Below, one piece after another: positions 16,497-24,903 of a DNA stretch of 64,000 nt. The notes below the pieces were generated by a model that worked only from the letters and a program-made list of their open reading frames with translations, was not told where the DNA came from and did no database searches. The position numbers and the translations under genes were made by a program. Within the stretch, counting starts at the first letter, position 1. The number at the start of each line of letters is the position of its first letter. This DNA is from Silvania confinis (lineage in GTDB: Bacteria; Pseudomonadota; Gammaproteobacteria; Enterobacterales; Enterobacteriaceae), in the NCBI RefSeq assembly GCF_025564085.1, contig NZ_JAMGZJ010000078.1, positions 930,001-994,000 of the forward strand, in the 5' to 3' direction.

Positions 16497-16521
16497 GCCG
16501 GGTGGCGCAATACCACCCGGC
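16497..16521. repeat. REP-like hairpin between marC and sotB
   Basis: Perfect 9-bp arms GCCGGGTGG / CCACCCGGC around CGCAATA in a convergent gap. Confidence 0.65.
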
Positions 16522-16528
16522 CACCGCG

Positions 16529-17725
16529 TTAAACGTTTTGTGGCTGTTCTTCGAGGGTGACAGGCCATTTACGGAAGATCAGCACCGACCAGATCAAGGC
16601 CGCCAGCGCCGGTATCGCCCCCAGATAACCAATCGACTCCATCGACAGATGCAGGCTGATCTGATTCCCCAGCAGTGCTCCCGCGCCAATCCCCAAATTG
16701 AAGATCCCGGAAAAGAGCGACATCGCCACGTCGGTGGCATCAGGTGCCAGCGCCAGCACTTTCACCTGCATGCCGAGGCCGATAATCATGATAGCCACGC
16801 CCCAGACGATGCTGAGGATGGCCAGATGGGTTTCGCTGCCCGACGCAGGCAGCAGCAACAGCAAACACGCCAGCAGCAGGCCGATGGCGCTGCTCACCAG
16901 CAATGAGGCGTGGCGGTTGCCGAGCTTACCAAACAGCATGCTGCCGATGATCCCCGCGCCGCCCAACAGCAACAGCAGCACAGTCGCGAATGAGGCGCTA
17001 AAGCCAGCGATGGTCTGCACAAACGGCTCGATATAGCTGTAGGCGGTGTAGTGCGCGGTGACCACGACGACTGTCAGCAGATACAGGCTCATCAGCGCCG
17101 GACGGCGGAACAGCACCGGCAGGCTTTTCAGTGAGCCAGAGTGTTCGCTCGGTAATTTTGGCAGCAGTTTGATCAGGCACAGCAGGGTGATCAGCGCCCC
17201 AAGACCGATGATAAAGAAGGTGCTCCGCCAGCCAAAATACTGCCCGACGATGCGCCCCAGCGGCAGGCCAAGCACCATCGCCAGCGCAGTCCCGGTCGCC
17301 AGCAGGCTCAGGGCCTGCGCGCGTTTCCCGGCCGGGGCCAGGCGGATCGCCAGCGAGGCGGTAATCGACCAGAAGATGGCGTGCGCAAAGGCAATCCCGA
17401 TCCGGCTTATCACCAGCACCTGGAAGTTCCACGCCAGGAACGACAGCACGTGGCTGGCAATAAACAGCACAAACAACCCGATCAGTAGCTTGCGGCGCTC
17501 GACCTGGCGGGTGAGCAGCATAAACGGCAGCGACAGTAAGGCCACCACCCAGGCGTAGATGGTCAGCATAATACCCACCTGCGCGGTTTCCATCTGGAAA
17601 CTGGCCGCAATGTCGGAGAGCAGGCCAACGGGCACAAATTCAGTGGTGTTGAAGATAAACGCGGCAATGGCGAGCGTCACCACCCGTAGCCACGCCACCC
17701 GGCGGGAAACTGTGTTGGTTGTCAT
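16529..17725 (-). CDS. sotB: Sugar efflux transporter SotB (YdeA)
   Basis: 398 aa MFS transporter with 12 predicted helices, starting [20 protein letters not shown] at the ATG at 17725. E. coli SotB exports arabinose and other sugars and limits their accumulation. The gene lies next to marC, as in E. coli. Motif A is visible as '[11 protein letters not shown]' after segment 2. Confidence 0.9.
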   Translation of the reverse strand: MTTNTVSRRVAWLRVVTLAIAAFIFNTTEFVPVGLLSDIAASFQMETAQVGIMLTIYAWVVALLSLPFMLLTRQVERRKLLIGLFVLFIASHVLSFLAWNFQVLVISRIGIAFAHAIFWSITASLAIRLAPAGKRAQALSLLATGTALAMVLGLPLGRIVGQYFGWRSTFFIIGLGALITLLCLIKLLPKLPSEHSGSLKSLPVLFRRPALMSLYLLTVVVVTAHYTAYSYIEPFVQTIAGFSASFATVLLLLLGGAGIIGSMLFGKLGNRHASLLVSSAIGLLLACLLLLLPASGSETHLAILSIVWGVAIMIIGLGMQVKVLALAPDATDVAMSLFSGIFNLGIGAGALLGNQISLHLSMESIGYLGAIPALAALIWSVLIFRKWPVTLEEQPQNV

Positions 17726-17890
17726 AAGCGAATCTGGATAAAGGAGAAGAGGGCGATCTTAAAACCATCACTGCTGAAAATACAATCGCTTTGTGATCTG
17801 GATCGCAAAAACTCTCTGGTCAGCATCGTAGTAAATCCGATCGGTTTCATTGAATATAAAACGCGACACAATAAAAACAGAGGTAAGACA

Positions 17891-18685
17891 ATGCAAAAAA
17901 TTGAATTTTATCTGATCGATGCGTTTAGCGATCGCGCGTTTGGTGGGAACCCGGCTGCCGTTTGTCCCCTTGAGGACTGGCTGCCGGACGAGACGTTGTT
18001 AAAAATGGCACAGCAGCATAATCAATCCGAAACCGCCTTTTTTGTGCGTACTGATACGGGCTTTGAACTGCGCTGGTTTACCACTCAGCACGAAATCAAC
18101 CTGTGCGGGCACGCCACGCTCGCCAGTGCGCACGTGATTTTTGAGTATCTCGACTATCCGCAGACCGAGATTGTCTTCTCCACCCGTTTTGTCGGCGACC
18201 TGACGGTGACCCGTCAAGGCGACTGGCTGACGCTTAACTTCCCGGCCTGGGGCTGCGAGGCGGTCGACAACCCGCCGGAGCTGCTGTTCAGCACGCTGGG
18301 GATCGCTGGGGCGAAAGAGGTGCGGGCAGGGCGTGACTACATGGTGGTACTGGAAAACCAGCAGCAGGTTGAGGCGCTGACTCCAGACATCAACGCCATG
18401 ATGCCGCTGGGCAAAATGGTCTGCGTGACCGCGCCGGGAGATAAAGATGACTTTGTCAGCCGCTTTTTCTGCCCGGGTGAAGGGGTGGCGGAAGATCCGG
18501 TTACCGGGTCCGCCCACAGCATGCTGATCCCGTACTGGAGCGAGAAGTTGGGTAAAACCCGGATGCAGGCGCGGCAGGTCTCCGCCCGTGGCGGGGATCT
18601 GCGCTGCGAGCTGAAGGGCGATCGCGTGCTGATCGGCGGGCAAGCGACGCTGTATCTGAAAGGCACCGTGTTCCTGCGAAAATAA
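17891..18685 (+). CDS. PhzF-family isomerase/epimerase
   Basis: 264 aa. The two-lobed PhzF fold is seen through its repeated motifs: the start with AFGGNPAAVC, the catalytic-Glu segment around HNQSETAFF, LCGHATLASAHV, and EDPVTGSAHSML in the second lobe. Family members (PhzF, YddE) move double bonds or isomerise small substrates; the physiological substrate of most enterobacterial members is unknown. ATG at 17891 after AGAGGTAAG. Divergent from sotB and monocistronic, with a terminator directly behind. Confidence 0.85.
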   Translation: MQKIEFYLIDAFSDRAFGGNPAAVCPLEDWLPDETLLKMAQQHNQSETAFFVRTDTGFELRWFTTQHEINLCGHATLASAHVIFEYLDYPQTEIVFSTRFVGDLTVTRQGDWLTLNFPAWGCEAVDNPPELLFSTLGIAGAKEVRAGRDYMVVLENQQQVEALTPDINAMMPLGKMVCVTAPGDKDDFVSRFFCPGEGVAEDPVTGSAHSMLIPYWSEKLGKTRMQARQVSARGGDLRCELKGDRVLIGGQATLYLKGTVFLRK

Positions 18686-18690
18686 AAGCA

Positions 18691-18716
18691 AAACGGCACC
18701 GCCAGGGGCCGTTTTT
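18691..18716 (+). terminator. Rho-independent terminator of the PhzF gene
   Basis: AAACGGC / GCCGTTT arms followed by TTTTT. Confidence 0.7.
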
Positions 18717-18720
18717 AGTC

Positions 18721-18870
18721 TTTTCTCCCTCTCCCGTGGGAGAGGCCGGGGTGGGGGCATCAGGCCGCACATCACCCCAGCGGCATTGCCCGGCGGCGCT
18801 GCGCTTGCACGGGCCTACAAAACCAAACGTAGGCCGGGTCAGGCGGAGCCGCCACCCGGCGCAAGCAGAC
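18721..18870. repeat. REP/BIME-type repeats
   Basis: Two elements: CCCTCTCCC-GT-GGGAGAGG followed by CCGGGGTGGGGG (near 18727-18757), and GCCGGGTcAGGCGGA / GCCGCCACCCGGC (near 18834-18862). Both forms recur elsewhere in this genome segment (for example near 31780 and 12137). Confidence 0.6.
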
Positions 18871-18878
18871 CGCACCCA

Positions 18879-19556
18879 TCACCCCAACGACGCCCCGCCG
18901 CACAGCACCAGCTCCTGTCCGGTGATCGGCGCGGCCTCGGCGCTCAGCAAGTAGTTAACCATCGCGGCCACTTCCTGCGGGGCGATCAGCCTGCCCATCG
19001 GCGGCACTTTCGGCGGTGAGGTTTCCCGGCCTGGAGCACTTAACATCGGGGTTTGCGTTGCCCCTGGAGCCACCACGTTGGCGGTGATCCCGCGTGGAGC
19101 CAGTTCAGCGGCCCAGCTGCGCATCATCCCCACCAGCGCCGCTTTGGTCGCCACATACTGCGAGCGCCCGGCGGCACCCCGTGAGGTGCGGCTGCCGATC
19201 GCCACCAGCCTTCCGCCCGCCTGCATCCGTGGCGCAAAGTGGTTAAACAACTGTTCGGCAGCGTGAATGTGCAGCCCCCACAGGCGGGCGCTGACGTTCG
19301 GGTCCAGCTCGCCGAGCGGGGCTGCTGCCATCATCCCGGCGGCATGCACAATCGCCTGCGGCACCGGGAGTGTTGCCAGCGCCGCATTAAACGTGACGTT
19401 GTCACTCAAATCCACGCTCAGGCTGGTAAAGTGTGGATGGGCGCAGTCCATCTCGCGGCGGCTTAAGCCTGTCACCTGCCAGCCTTCAGCGAGCAGGCGG
19501 GTGACAATGGCTTCGCCAATCCCCGAGCTGGCTCCGGTGACGATCGCATGGCGCAT
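18879..19556 (-). CDS. Short-chain dehydrogenase/reductase
   Basis: 225 aa classical SDR: TGASSGIG cofactor loop (residues 7-14), HAAG in place of NNAG, and the catalytic YVATK motif (Tyr-x3-Lys) near residue 138. The start ATG at 19556 lies 1 bp after the stop of the YhcH-like gene. It is therefore the last gene of the six-gene minus-strand operon that begins with the Fe-dependent alcohol dehydrogenase. A role in oxidising or reducing a sugar-derived intermediate is inferred from the operon; no substrate can be named. Confidence 0.82.
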   Translation of the reverse strand: MRHAIVTGASSGIGEAIVTRLLAEGWQVTGLSRREMDCAHPHFTSLSVDLSDNVTFNAALATLPVPQAIVHAAGMMAAAPLGELDPNVSARLWGLHIHAAEQLFNHFAPRMQAGGRLVAIGSRTSRGAAGRSQYVATKAALVGMMRSWAAELAPRGITANVVAPGATQTPMLSAPGRETSPPKVPPMGRLIAPQEVAAMVNYLLSAEAAPITGQELVLCGGASLG

Positions 19557-19557
19557 A

Positions 19558-20028
19558 TCACACCTCCAGCAGCGCGCGCGGCACTTTGAATACCGCTTTG
19601 CGCACCGTCATCGGTTGATCAACTGCGCACAGCGCCTGATGCGGCTCGCCGGGGAAGAAAATGGCAAAATCCCCGCGGCCCAGCCGGATGCTCACCGGAT
19701 GCACGGCTTCAGATGCAATCCAGAGATCGGGTTTTCGCTCCTCATCGCCGGTCTGAGCCAGCGACTGCATGCCCGCGCGGATTGTCTCATCGCCTACCAG
19801 CACCACCTGAATATCAGCCCATAAATGGTGATACTCGGTATGGCGCTGAGCCTCGGGTTGGGTCTGCGCCGGGCCGATATGGCAGAACCACGGGCAGTCT
19901 TCTGGCTGCCAGCGTCCGTCGTCCCTGGCAGACAACGCCGCCAGAGAGCAGTCGGGGCGATCGAGGATCTGCCGCAGCGCCGGGGGCAGCCCTGCCAGCG
20001 GCAGGGCATTCAGATGGCCGATAATCAC
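19558..20028 (-). CDS. YhcH/YjgK/YiaL (DUF386) family protein
   Basis: About 156 aa from a GTG at 20028, which follows GGAGGTGC and overlaps the sialidase stop by 4 bp (GTGA). The cupin-like family marks are present: HTEYHHLWADIQVVL and FFPGEPHQALCA, with the His and Glu residues that bind metal. YhcH sits in the E. coli sialic-acid operon and YiaL in a keto-sugar operon; relatives appear to process anomers or unstable sugar intermediates. This link with sugar-acid catabolism agrees with its neighbours. A longer ATG frame upstream overlaps the sialidase gene and is unlikely. Confidence 0.78.
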   Translation of the reverse strand: MIIGHLNALPLAGLPPALRQILDRPDCSLAALSARDDGRWQPEDCPWFCHIGPAQTQPEAQRHTEYHHLWADIQVVLVGDETIRAGMQSLAQTGDEERKPDLWIASEAVHPVSIRLGRGDFAIFFPGEPHQALCAVDQPMTVRKAVFKVPRALLEV

Positions 20029-21194
20029 CGTTGCACCTCCTTCACCCACTCGGGCGTTACGCGCACATACTTGATCGCCTGGCGGAAGTAGGTGTAGGCG
20101 ATATGCAACGACCCGTCGGCTCCCTGTTTGATGCTTGGGTAGGAGAATTCGCGGTTCAGCTTCTCCAGCGAATTGTTGGTCATGCAATAGCCGTCGCCCT
20201 CGTCGAGGTTGCGCTGCCATTGCCAGCTTTTGCCGCCGTCGGCGGAGATGGCTACCGTCATCGGCGCGCGCGGTGCGCCCCAGAAGGCCGCGCGGCCATC
20301 ACCCACGTCCGGCTCTTTACGCCCGTCGCCGTCGTCGATTTCGTCATACAGCGAGGCGCGGCGCTCCAGCGCACCTGCGGCACTCATGTGATTAAACACC
20401 AGCGCCAGCTCGCCGCTGGCAAGGGTGGTTACCTGAATCGACGAGTTGTTATTCGGCAACGCAGTAGGTTCCGGCACCGACCAGCTTTCGCCGTTATCCA
20501 GCGACTGGCTGATATAAATATTGTCCGCCCAGCGGCTGCGATACAGCGCCACCAGCTGGCCATTGTTCAGGGCGGTGATGTTCATGTGCACGCAGCCCAG
20601 GCTCTGTGGCACCGCGACGTCGCGCCAGCTGTTACCCTGGTCTTCGGAGATTTTGACTGCGCTGATGTCGTCGTTGCCGACCCATTTTTCGCCCGGCTGG
20701 GTGCGGCAATAGAACACCGGCAGCAGCCAGTTGCCGTTGTCCAGCACCACGATCGGCTGGCGAATAAAGGTGCCGGGGTTATCCAGCAAGGTGGCGATTT
20801 CGCCCCAGCTGTGGCCCAGATCCGTCGACTGTCGATAGCGCACGATAGCGGTATCCTGGTTGCCGGAGAGCTGGGCGGTCCACAGCAGCCACAGCACGTT
20901 ATCCGGGGCGAGGAACAGGACCGGATTCTGCTCGGAGCGGCTGGCGTCGTCCGACAGCTTTACCGCTTCGCTCCACTGGTTGCTGCCGGGGGCCAGGCGC
21001 GAGCCCCACACAGAGATATCGGCAATCCCTTCCTGGGTGCCGCCAAACCAGACGCACATCAGCGCGCCATCCGGCAGGGGCAGCAGGTTCGCAGCGTGAT
21101 TCTGCGGGCAGGAGGAGGGCAGCATCGCCGTTTCCACGCGGGCATCCTGCGGCTGCGGGCGAACAATCCCGTCACGGGTTACGGTTACAGACAT
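20025..21194 (-). CDS. Cytoplasmic sialidase-like BNR-repeat protein
   Basis: 389 aa from an ATG at 21194, which has GGAG 7 nt upstream; the ATG at 21206 is less well placed. At least four Asp-box motifs (S-x-D-x-G-x-x-W) are visible: STDLGHSWG, SEDQGNSWR, SLDNGESWS and SADGGKSWQ. They indicate a six-bladed sialidase propeller. There is no signal peptide, so it acts in the cytoplasm on an imported substrate. True sialidases need an Arg triad and Tyr/Glu pair; I cannot confirm these. It may hydrolyse, or eliminate from, another acidic glycoside. It starts 1 bp after the symporter stop. Confidence 0.75.
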   Translation of the reverse strand: MSVTVTRDGIVRPQPQDARVETAMLPSSCPQNHAANLLPLPDGALMCVWFGGTQEGIADISVWGSRLAPGSNQWSEAVKLSDDASRSEQNPVLFLAPDNVLWLLWTAQLSGNQDTAIVRYRQSTDLGHSWGEIATLLDNPGTFIRQPIVVLDNGNWLLPVFYCRTQPGEKWVGNDDISAVKISEDQGNSWRDVAVPQSLGCVHMNITALNNGQLVALYRSRWADNIYISQSLDNGESWSVPEPTALPNNNSSIQVTTLASGELALVFNHMSAAGALERRASLYDEIDDGDGRKEPDVGDGRAAFWGAPRAPMTVAISADGGKSWQWQRNLDEGDGYCMTNNSLEKLNREFSYPSIKQGADGSLHIAYTYFRQAIKYVRVTPEWVKEVQR

Positions 21195-21195
21195 A

Positions 21196-22608
21196 TCAGA
21201 CTCCATTATGTTGAACTGGGGCAGGCACTTTGCGATCCGCTTTATTGGGGATCAAACGGTCAAGGGCCATAATCACCGCCGGGGTGATCAGCGCGATATA
21301 CATATTGTTAATGCCAAACGGATCGCCCAGCAGATACCAGACTGAGGTCACGACGCAGGCGCCAATCAGGCCAGCGTTCGCCCCACGGGTGCTCTTGAAG
21401 AACGGGGCGTAGAACGCAATCACCGCCACGACCGTAATCGACAGACGAATGGCGCGGGTGAAGAACGACAGTTTCAGCACTTCAGGGACCAGCAGCACGA
21501 AGATCAGCGGCAGGAAGCCAATCAACAGTGATATCCAGCGGGTGGCTTTAAATTCCTGCTCCGGGGTTGGGTTGCGGTACGGTACGTAGAAATCTTTCAC
21601 CACCAGCGAGGCGATGGCCAGCGCCACGGTACTGACGCTAACAAAAATCGAGGCAACCAGTGACGTTGTCACTAAACCAGCCAGCCACGGGTTCATGTCC
21701 TGCAGGAAGATCGGCATCGCGTACAGGCTGTTGATCTCCGGGTGCAGATACTTCGCCGCTACGCCAATCACTGCAATTGCCAGCCCAATCGGCAGGCAGA
21801 AGAAGAACGCCACCCAGGTCGAGCGTTTAGCCGACTTCACGTCTTTGGTGGACGAAATCGCCTGAATCACAAACTGCGTACAGAAGATCGAGCCGATGGT
21901 GCCGATCAGCCAGGCAACGATAGTGGTCGCGCCAATGTTGCCATCCCAGGTCCAGTAGTACGACGGCATCTGTTCAATCATCGGGGTAAAACCGCCGGTT
22001 TTCGACAGGGCGAAGCCCATGATCACCAGAATACCGAAGTACTTCAGGGCGCTGTGCAGCAGTGTCACCCAGGCCACCCCCTTCATGCCCCCAAAGGCGA
22101 AGTAGAAGGTACTGACAATCGCGGTAATAAACGCCGCCACCGGCAGGTTAACCTTCAGCACCGTGGAGATCGCCGCCGCACCGGACACATAGTTACCGAC
22201 GTTCACCAGTAGCAGGGCGTAAATCATGATGATTGAGATAATGTTTTTGGTGCTGGTGCCGTACTTCTCGGCAATCGCGCCGGAGATAGTGATTTTGCCG
22301 GTGCTGTAGATGCGTTTCACCAGCAACAGGCCAAACAGCGGGAAGCCAATGGCCGCGCCGATCACCGACCACGATGCGGCAAAGCCACTTTCAAAGGCCG
22401 CCTGGGCGGTGCCGATGGTGGATTTGGCACCGATGTATTCAGACATCAGCAGGATCCCGACGATAAACGCCGGCATCGCCCGGGAGCCCTCCATAAAATC
22501 GCCGGAGTTTTTACTGCGCAACCGGAAGGTCAGCCAGGTGGTAAAAATAATGTAGACAATGACAATGCCTACGATGATGAGGGTATCTTCAGCGGTAAAG
22601 TTGTTCAT
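21196..22608 (-). CDS. Sodium:solute symporter (SSS family)
   Basis: 470 aa with about 13 membrane helices. Typical SSS features include the N-terminal out-facing start followed by SRAMPAFIVGILLMSEYIGA and the central GGMKGVAWVTLLHSALKYFG sodium-site region. ATG at 22608 behind AGAGAGGCAAAG. It lies between the aldolase and sialidase-like genes in one operon, so it most probably imports the substrate of this pathway with Na+. Relatives carry sialic acids, sugars or carboxylates; the cargo cannot be told from the sequence. Confidence 0.85.
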   Translation of the reverse strand: MNNFTAEDTLIIVGIVIVYIIFTTWLTFRLRSKNSGDFMEGSRAMPAFIVGILLMSEYIGAKSTIGTAQAAFESGFAASWSVIGAAIGFPLFGLLLVKRIYSTGKITISGAIAEKYGTSTKNIISIIMIYALLLVNVGNYVSGAAAISTVLKVNLPVAAFITAIVSTFYFAFGGMKGVAWVTLLHSALKYFGILVIMGFALSKTGGFTPMIEQMPSYYWTWDGNIGATTIVAWLIGTIGSIFCTQFVIQAISSTKDVKSAKRSTWVAFFFCLPIGLAIAVIGVAAKYLHPEINSLYAMPIFLQDMNPWLAGLVTTSLVASIFVSVSTVALAIASLVVKDFYVPYRNPTPEQEFKATRWISLLIGFLPLIFVLLVPEVLKLSFFTRAIRLSITVVAVIAFYAPFFKSTRGANAGLIGACVVTSVWYLLGDPFGINNMYIALITPAVIMALDRLIPNKADRKVPAPVQHNGV

Positions 22609-22683
22609 CTTTGCCTCTCTCAGGGCGTATGAATCCTGGGCGCCTGCGGCACCCGAATTCTTATGGACGAAATCAAGCGCCGT

Positions 22684-23568
22684 TTATTGCAGTGACTTCG
22701 TCACTATCTGGCGGATCTGTTCTGTCTGTTGCACATCGAAAGCCACCGCATAGCGGCTTTCACCCACCTCTTCGCCCATCACCTGCAGCGCCTTTTTCAC
22801 GGCGGCCGGGGAGAAGGCAATTTTGTACAAATTGGTGCGCAGGTCCGTGACGCTCTCCTGCGCCAGGCGCGAGCCGTCGATATCCCCCGCCTGGAAACGT
22901 GTCCAGATGGCGTTGATCGCCTGTGGCGCAACGTTGGCCAGCCCGGAAATACAGGCGGAACAGCCCTCGACAAAGCCCTGATGAATCAGCGAGTCCGGGC
23001 CGTTGAGCACGTCAAAATTATCCATACCCTGCGCGGCTTTCAGGAACCCGCTCAGGCTGTCGTAACTGCCCGCGCTGTCCTTGATGCCGATAATGTTCGG
23101 GTGCGCGGCCAGCACGCGCGCGGTCTGCGGCTCAATGGTATTGCCGGTGCGTGCCGGGATGTTGTACAGAAATACCGGCACCGTCAGGGCATCGGCGATG
23201 GCGGTGTAGTGGGCGATCAGTTCCGGCTGGCTCAACGGCACAAACCACGGGGTGATCACCGACACAGCATCAACGCCCAGTGCCTGAACCTGCTTACCGA
23301 GGCGGATGGTGGCGCGGGTGGAGATCTCACCGATATGCGCCACCACCGGCGCACGTCCGGCGACCTCTTCCACGCAGGTGCGGGTGACGGCCACTTTTTC
23401 CTCTTCGCTCAGCACAAAAAACTCGCCGTTGGTGCCGCCGCAGAAAATGCCGTTCCCCGCCGCCAGCTGGCGTTGGATCTGGCGTTTCAGGCCCGGCAGA
23501 TGCAGCTTGCCATCCTCAGTAAAGGGGGTGACGATCGCCGTCAGCACGCCTTCAATCTTGTTACGCAT
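22684..23568 (-). CDS. DapA/NanA-family class I aldolase (pyruvate-forming type)
   Basis: 294 aa TIM barrel. The pyruvate-binding loop GGTNGEF (44-50), catalytic Tyr135 (LYNIPARTG) and Schiff-base Lys163 (IGIKDSAG) are all present. Relatives include N-acetylneuraminate lyase, 2-keto-3-deoxysugar-acid aldolases and dihydrodipicolinate synthase. The Arg138 position used by DapA for aspartate semialdehyde seems to be present in PARTG, so specificity stays open. It follows the Fe-alcohol dehydrogenase by 17 bp. Inferred role: split a 2-keto-3-deoxy acid to pyruvate plus an aldehyde. Confidence 0.82.
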   Translation of the reverse strand: MRNKIEGVLTAIVTPFTEDGKLHLPGLKRQIQRQLAAGNGIFCGGTNGEFFVLSEEEKVAVTRTCVEEVAGRAPVVAHIGEISTRATIRLGKQVQALGVDAVSVITPWFVPLSQPELIAHYTAIADALTVPVFLYNIPARTGNTIEPQTARVLAAHPNIIGIKDSAGSYDSLSGFLKAAQGMDNFDVLNGPDSLIHQGFVEGCSACISGLANVAPQAINAIWTRFQAGDIDGSRLAQESVTDLRTNLYKIAFSPAAVKKALQVMGEEVGESRYAVAFDVQQTEQIRQIVTKSLQ

Positions 23569-23585
23569 TTCTCACTCCTTCGATG

Positions 23586-24731
23586 TTAAATTTCAGGGAA
23601 CAGGGTCTGGTAAATACCCTGCACCTCGGCATGGCTGACCTGACGCGGGGCATTGTTCATCAGGCGTTTGACGTTCAGCGCCGCGTCGCTAAGCGACGCA
23701 ATGTCATCCCGCGGGACGCCCAGCGCTTCAAGGTTGTCCGGTAAGTTAAGGCGGCGCACCAGAGCGGCAAAGTAATCCACCAGCGCGTGTGATTTCTCTT
23801 CTACTGAAAGCGTGGTATCGGCACCTGGCACCAGATCCCATACCCGGGCAAATTTTTCGGTCGCATCCGGGCGCACCACGCGCATACAAGGGGCCAGCAG
23901 GATAGCGTTGGCCACGCCGTGCGGCAGATGGTATTTGCCGCCCAGCGGATACGACAGGGCATGCACCAGATGGGTACCCGCGTGGGCAATCGCCACGCCG
24001 CCATAGTAAGAGGCCCACAGCATTTCGAGCCTGGCCGCCAGGTTGTGCGGCTCGGCGCAGGCGGTTTCGATGTTGTTCAGCAGCTTGCGCAGGCCAATCA
24101 GCGCCGCGTTATCGCTCACCGGATTTGCCACGGTGGCGGTGTAGCACTCAATCAGATGACACAGGGCGTCGATGCCGGTTGAAGAGGCGATATGCGGCGG
24201 CATGCTGGTGGTTAATTCAGGTAACAGCGCCACGTAATCCGGCAGCAGTACCGGGGAGATAATGCCGATTTTGGTGCTCTGCTCAGGAATGGCGAGGATC
24301 GCGTTTGGCGTGGCTTCGGAGCCGGTACCGGCGCTGGCGGGAATTAACAGCGATGCCAACCGCTCGGTTGGTTTTTCACCCGCCAGCAGGGCGTCCAGCC
24401 CCGGCGAGGCCGGATGACACAGCACCGAGAGCAACTTCGCCACATCCAGCACGCTGCCGCCGCCGACGCCGACCACCAGATCAAAGTTGGTCTCGTTGAT
24501 GTCTGCCAGCAGGCTGCGCACGTCGTGGCTGGTGGGTTCCGGCGGCACGCGGTCAATAATACTGACGCGGCGGTTGTCGGCTTCCAGCAGGGTGCGGATG
24601 GCGCGGGCGGCGTCCAGACGGGCGATGTTGCCGTCGGTGACCAGTAAAAGGCGCGTCTTGCCTGCCAGCAGTGGCGCGAGGGCCGGTATCGCCCCCGCAC
24701 CGCTGATAATCGTACTGTTAATGGTTAACAC
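23586..24731 (-). CDS. Iron-containing alcohol dehydrogenase
   Basis: 381 aa from a GTG at 24731 with AGGAG 7-8 nt upstream; the longer frame to 24845 lacks a site, and an overlapping ATG is out of frame. The group III family marks are there: GVGGGSVLDVAK for NAD(P), and metal ligands in IDALCHLIE, AIAHAGTHLVHAL and YHLPHGVAN. It is the first gene of the minus-strand operon. It would interconvert an alcohol and aldehyde, for example the aldehyde released by the aldolase; direction is not known. Confidence 0.82.
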   Translation of the reverse strand: MLTINSTIISGAGAIPALAPLLAGKTRLLLVTDGNIARLDAARAIRTLLEADNRRVSIIDRVPPEPTSHDVRSLLADINETNFDLVVGVGGGSVLDVAKLLSVLCHPASPGLDALLAGEKPTERLASLLIPASAGTGSEATPNAILAIPEQSTKIGIISPVLLPDYVALLPELTTSMPPHIASSTGIDALCHLIECYTATVANPVSDNAALIGLRKLLNNIETACAEPHNLAARLEMLWASYYGGVAIAHAGTHLVHALSYPLGGKYHLPHGVANAILLAPCMRVVRPDATEKFARVWDLVPGADTTLSVEEKSHALVDYFAALVRRLNLPDNLEALGVPRDDIASLSDAALNVKRLMNNAPRQVSHAEVQGIYQTLFPEI

Positions 24732-24752
24732 ATTGCTCTCCTGTTGCTGTGT

Positions 24753-24787
24753 CTGTGATTGATTTCGCTCAAACCAGGCAATCACAG
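24753..24787. promoter_or_regulatory. Inverted repeat in the divergent control region of the sugar-acid island
   Basis: Perfect 9-bp arms CTGTGATTG / CAATCACAG separated by 17 bp. A third copy of the core, CGTGATTGA, lies at 24857-24865. Placed between the two divergent operons, it is a good candidate operator for the DeoR-type regulator encoded at 27105. Confidence 0.45.
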
Positions 24788-24903
24788 TCATCGTGTGGCT
24801 AAATTTATAATTTATTCGCAAACTGAATACCTTGATCTTGCTCACACATAATCAAACGTGATTGAATATAATCATTGGCAGGAAATGCGAACCCGGAGTG
24901 GGG

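Noticed and set aside
18721..18870. Possible CRISPR or tandem gene repeats
   Set aside because: The repeated units are imperfect REP-type palindromes without regular spacing or spacers.
20031..21272. 413-codon plus-strand frame opposite the sialidase-like gene
   Set aside because: Antisense shadow; translation lacks any family pattern, while the minus-strand frame has four Asp boxes.
22729..23589. 286-codon plus-strand frame opposite the DapA-type gene
   Set aside because: Antisense shadow; the minus strand encodes a complete aldolase with its catalytic residues.
24753..24787. CRP site from the TGTGA core
   Set aside because: The partner half TCACA is not at the required 6-bp spacing; better explained as an inverted repeat for another regulator.
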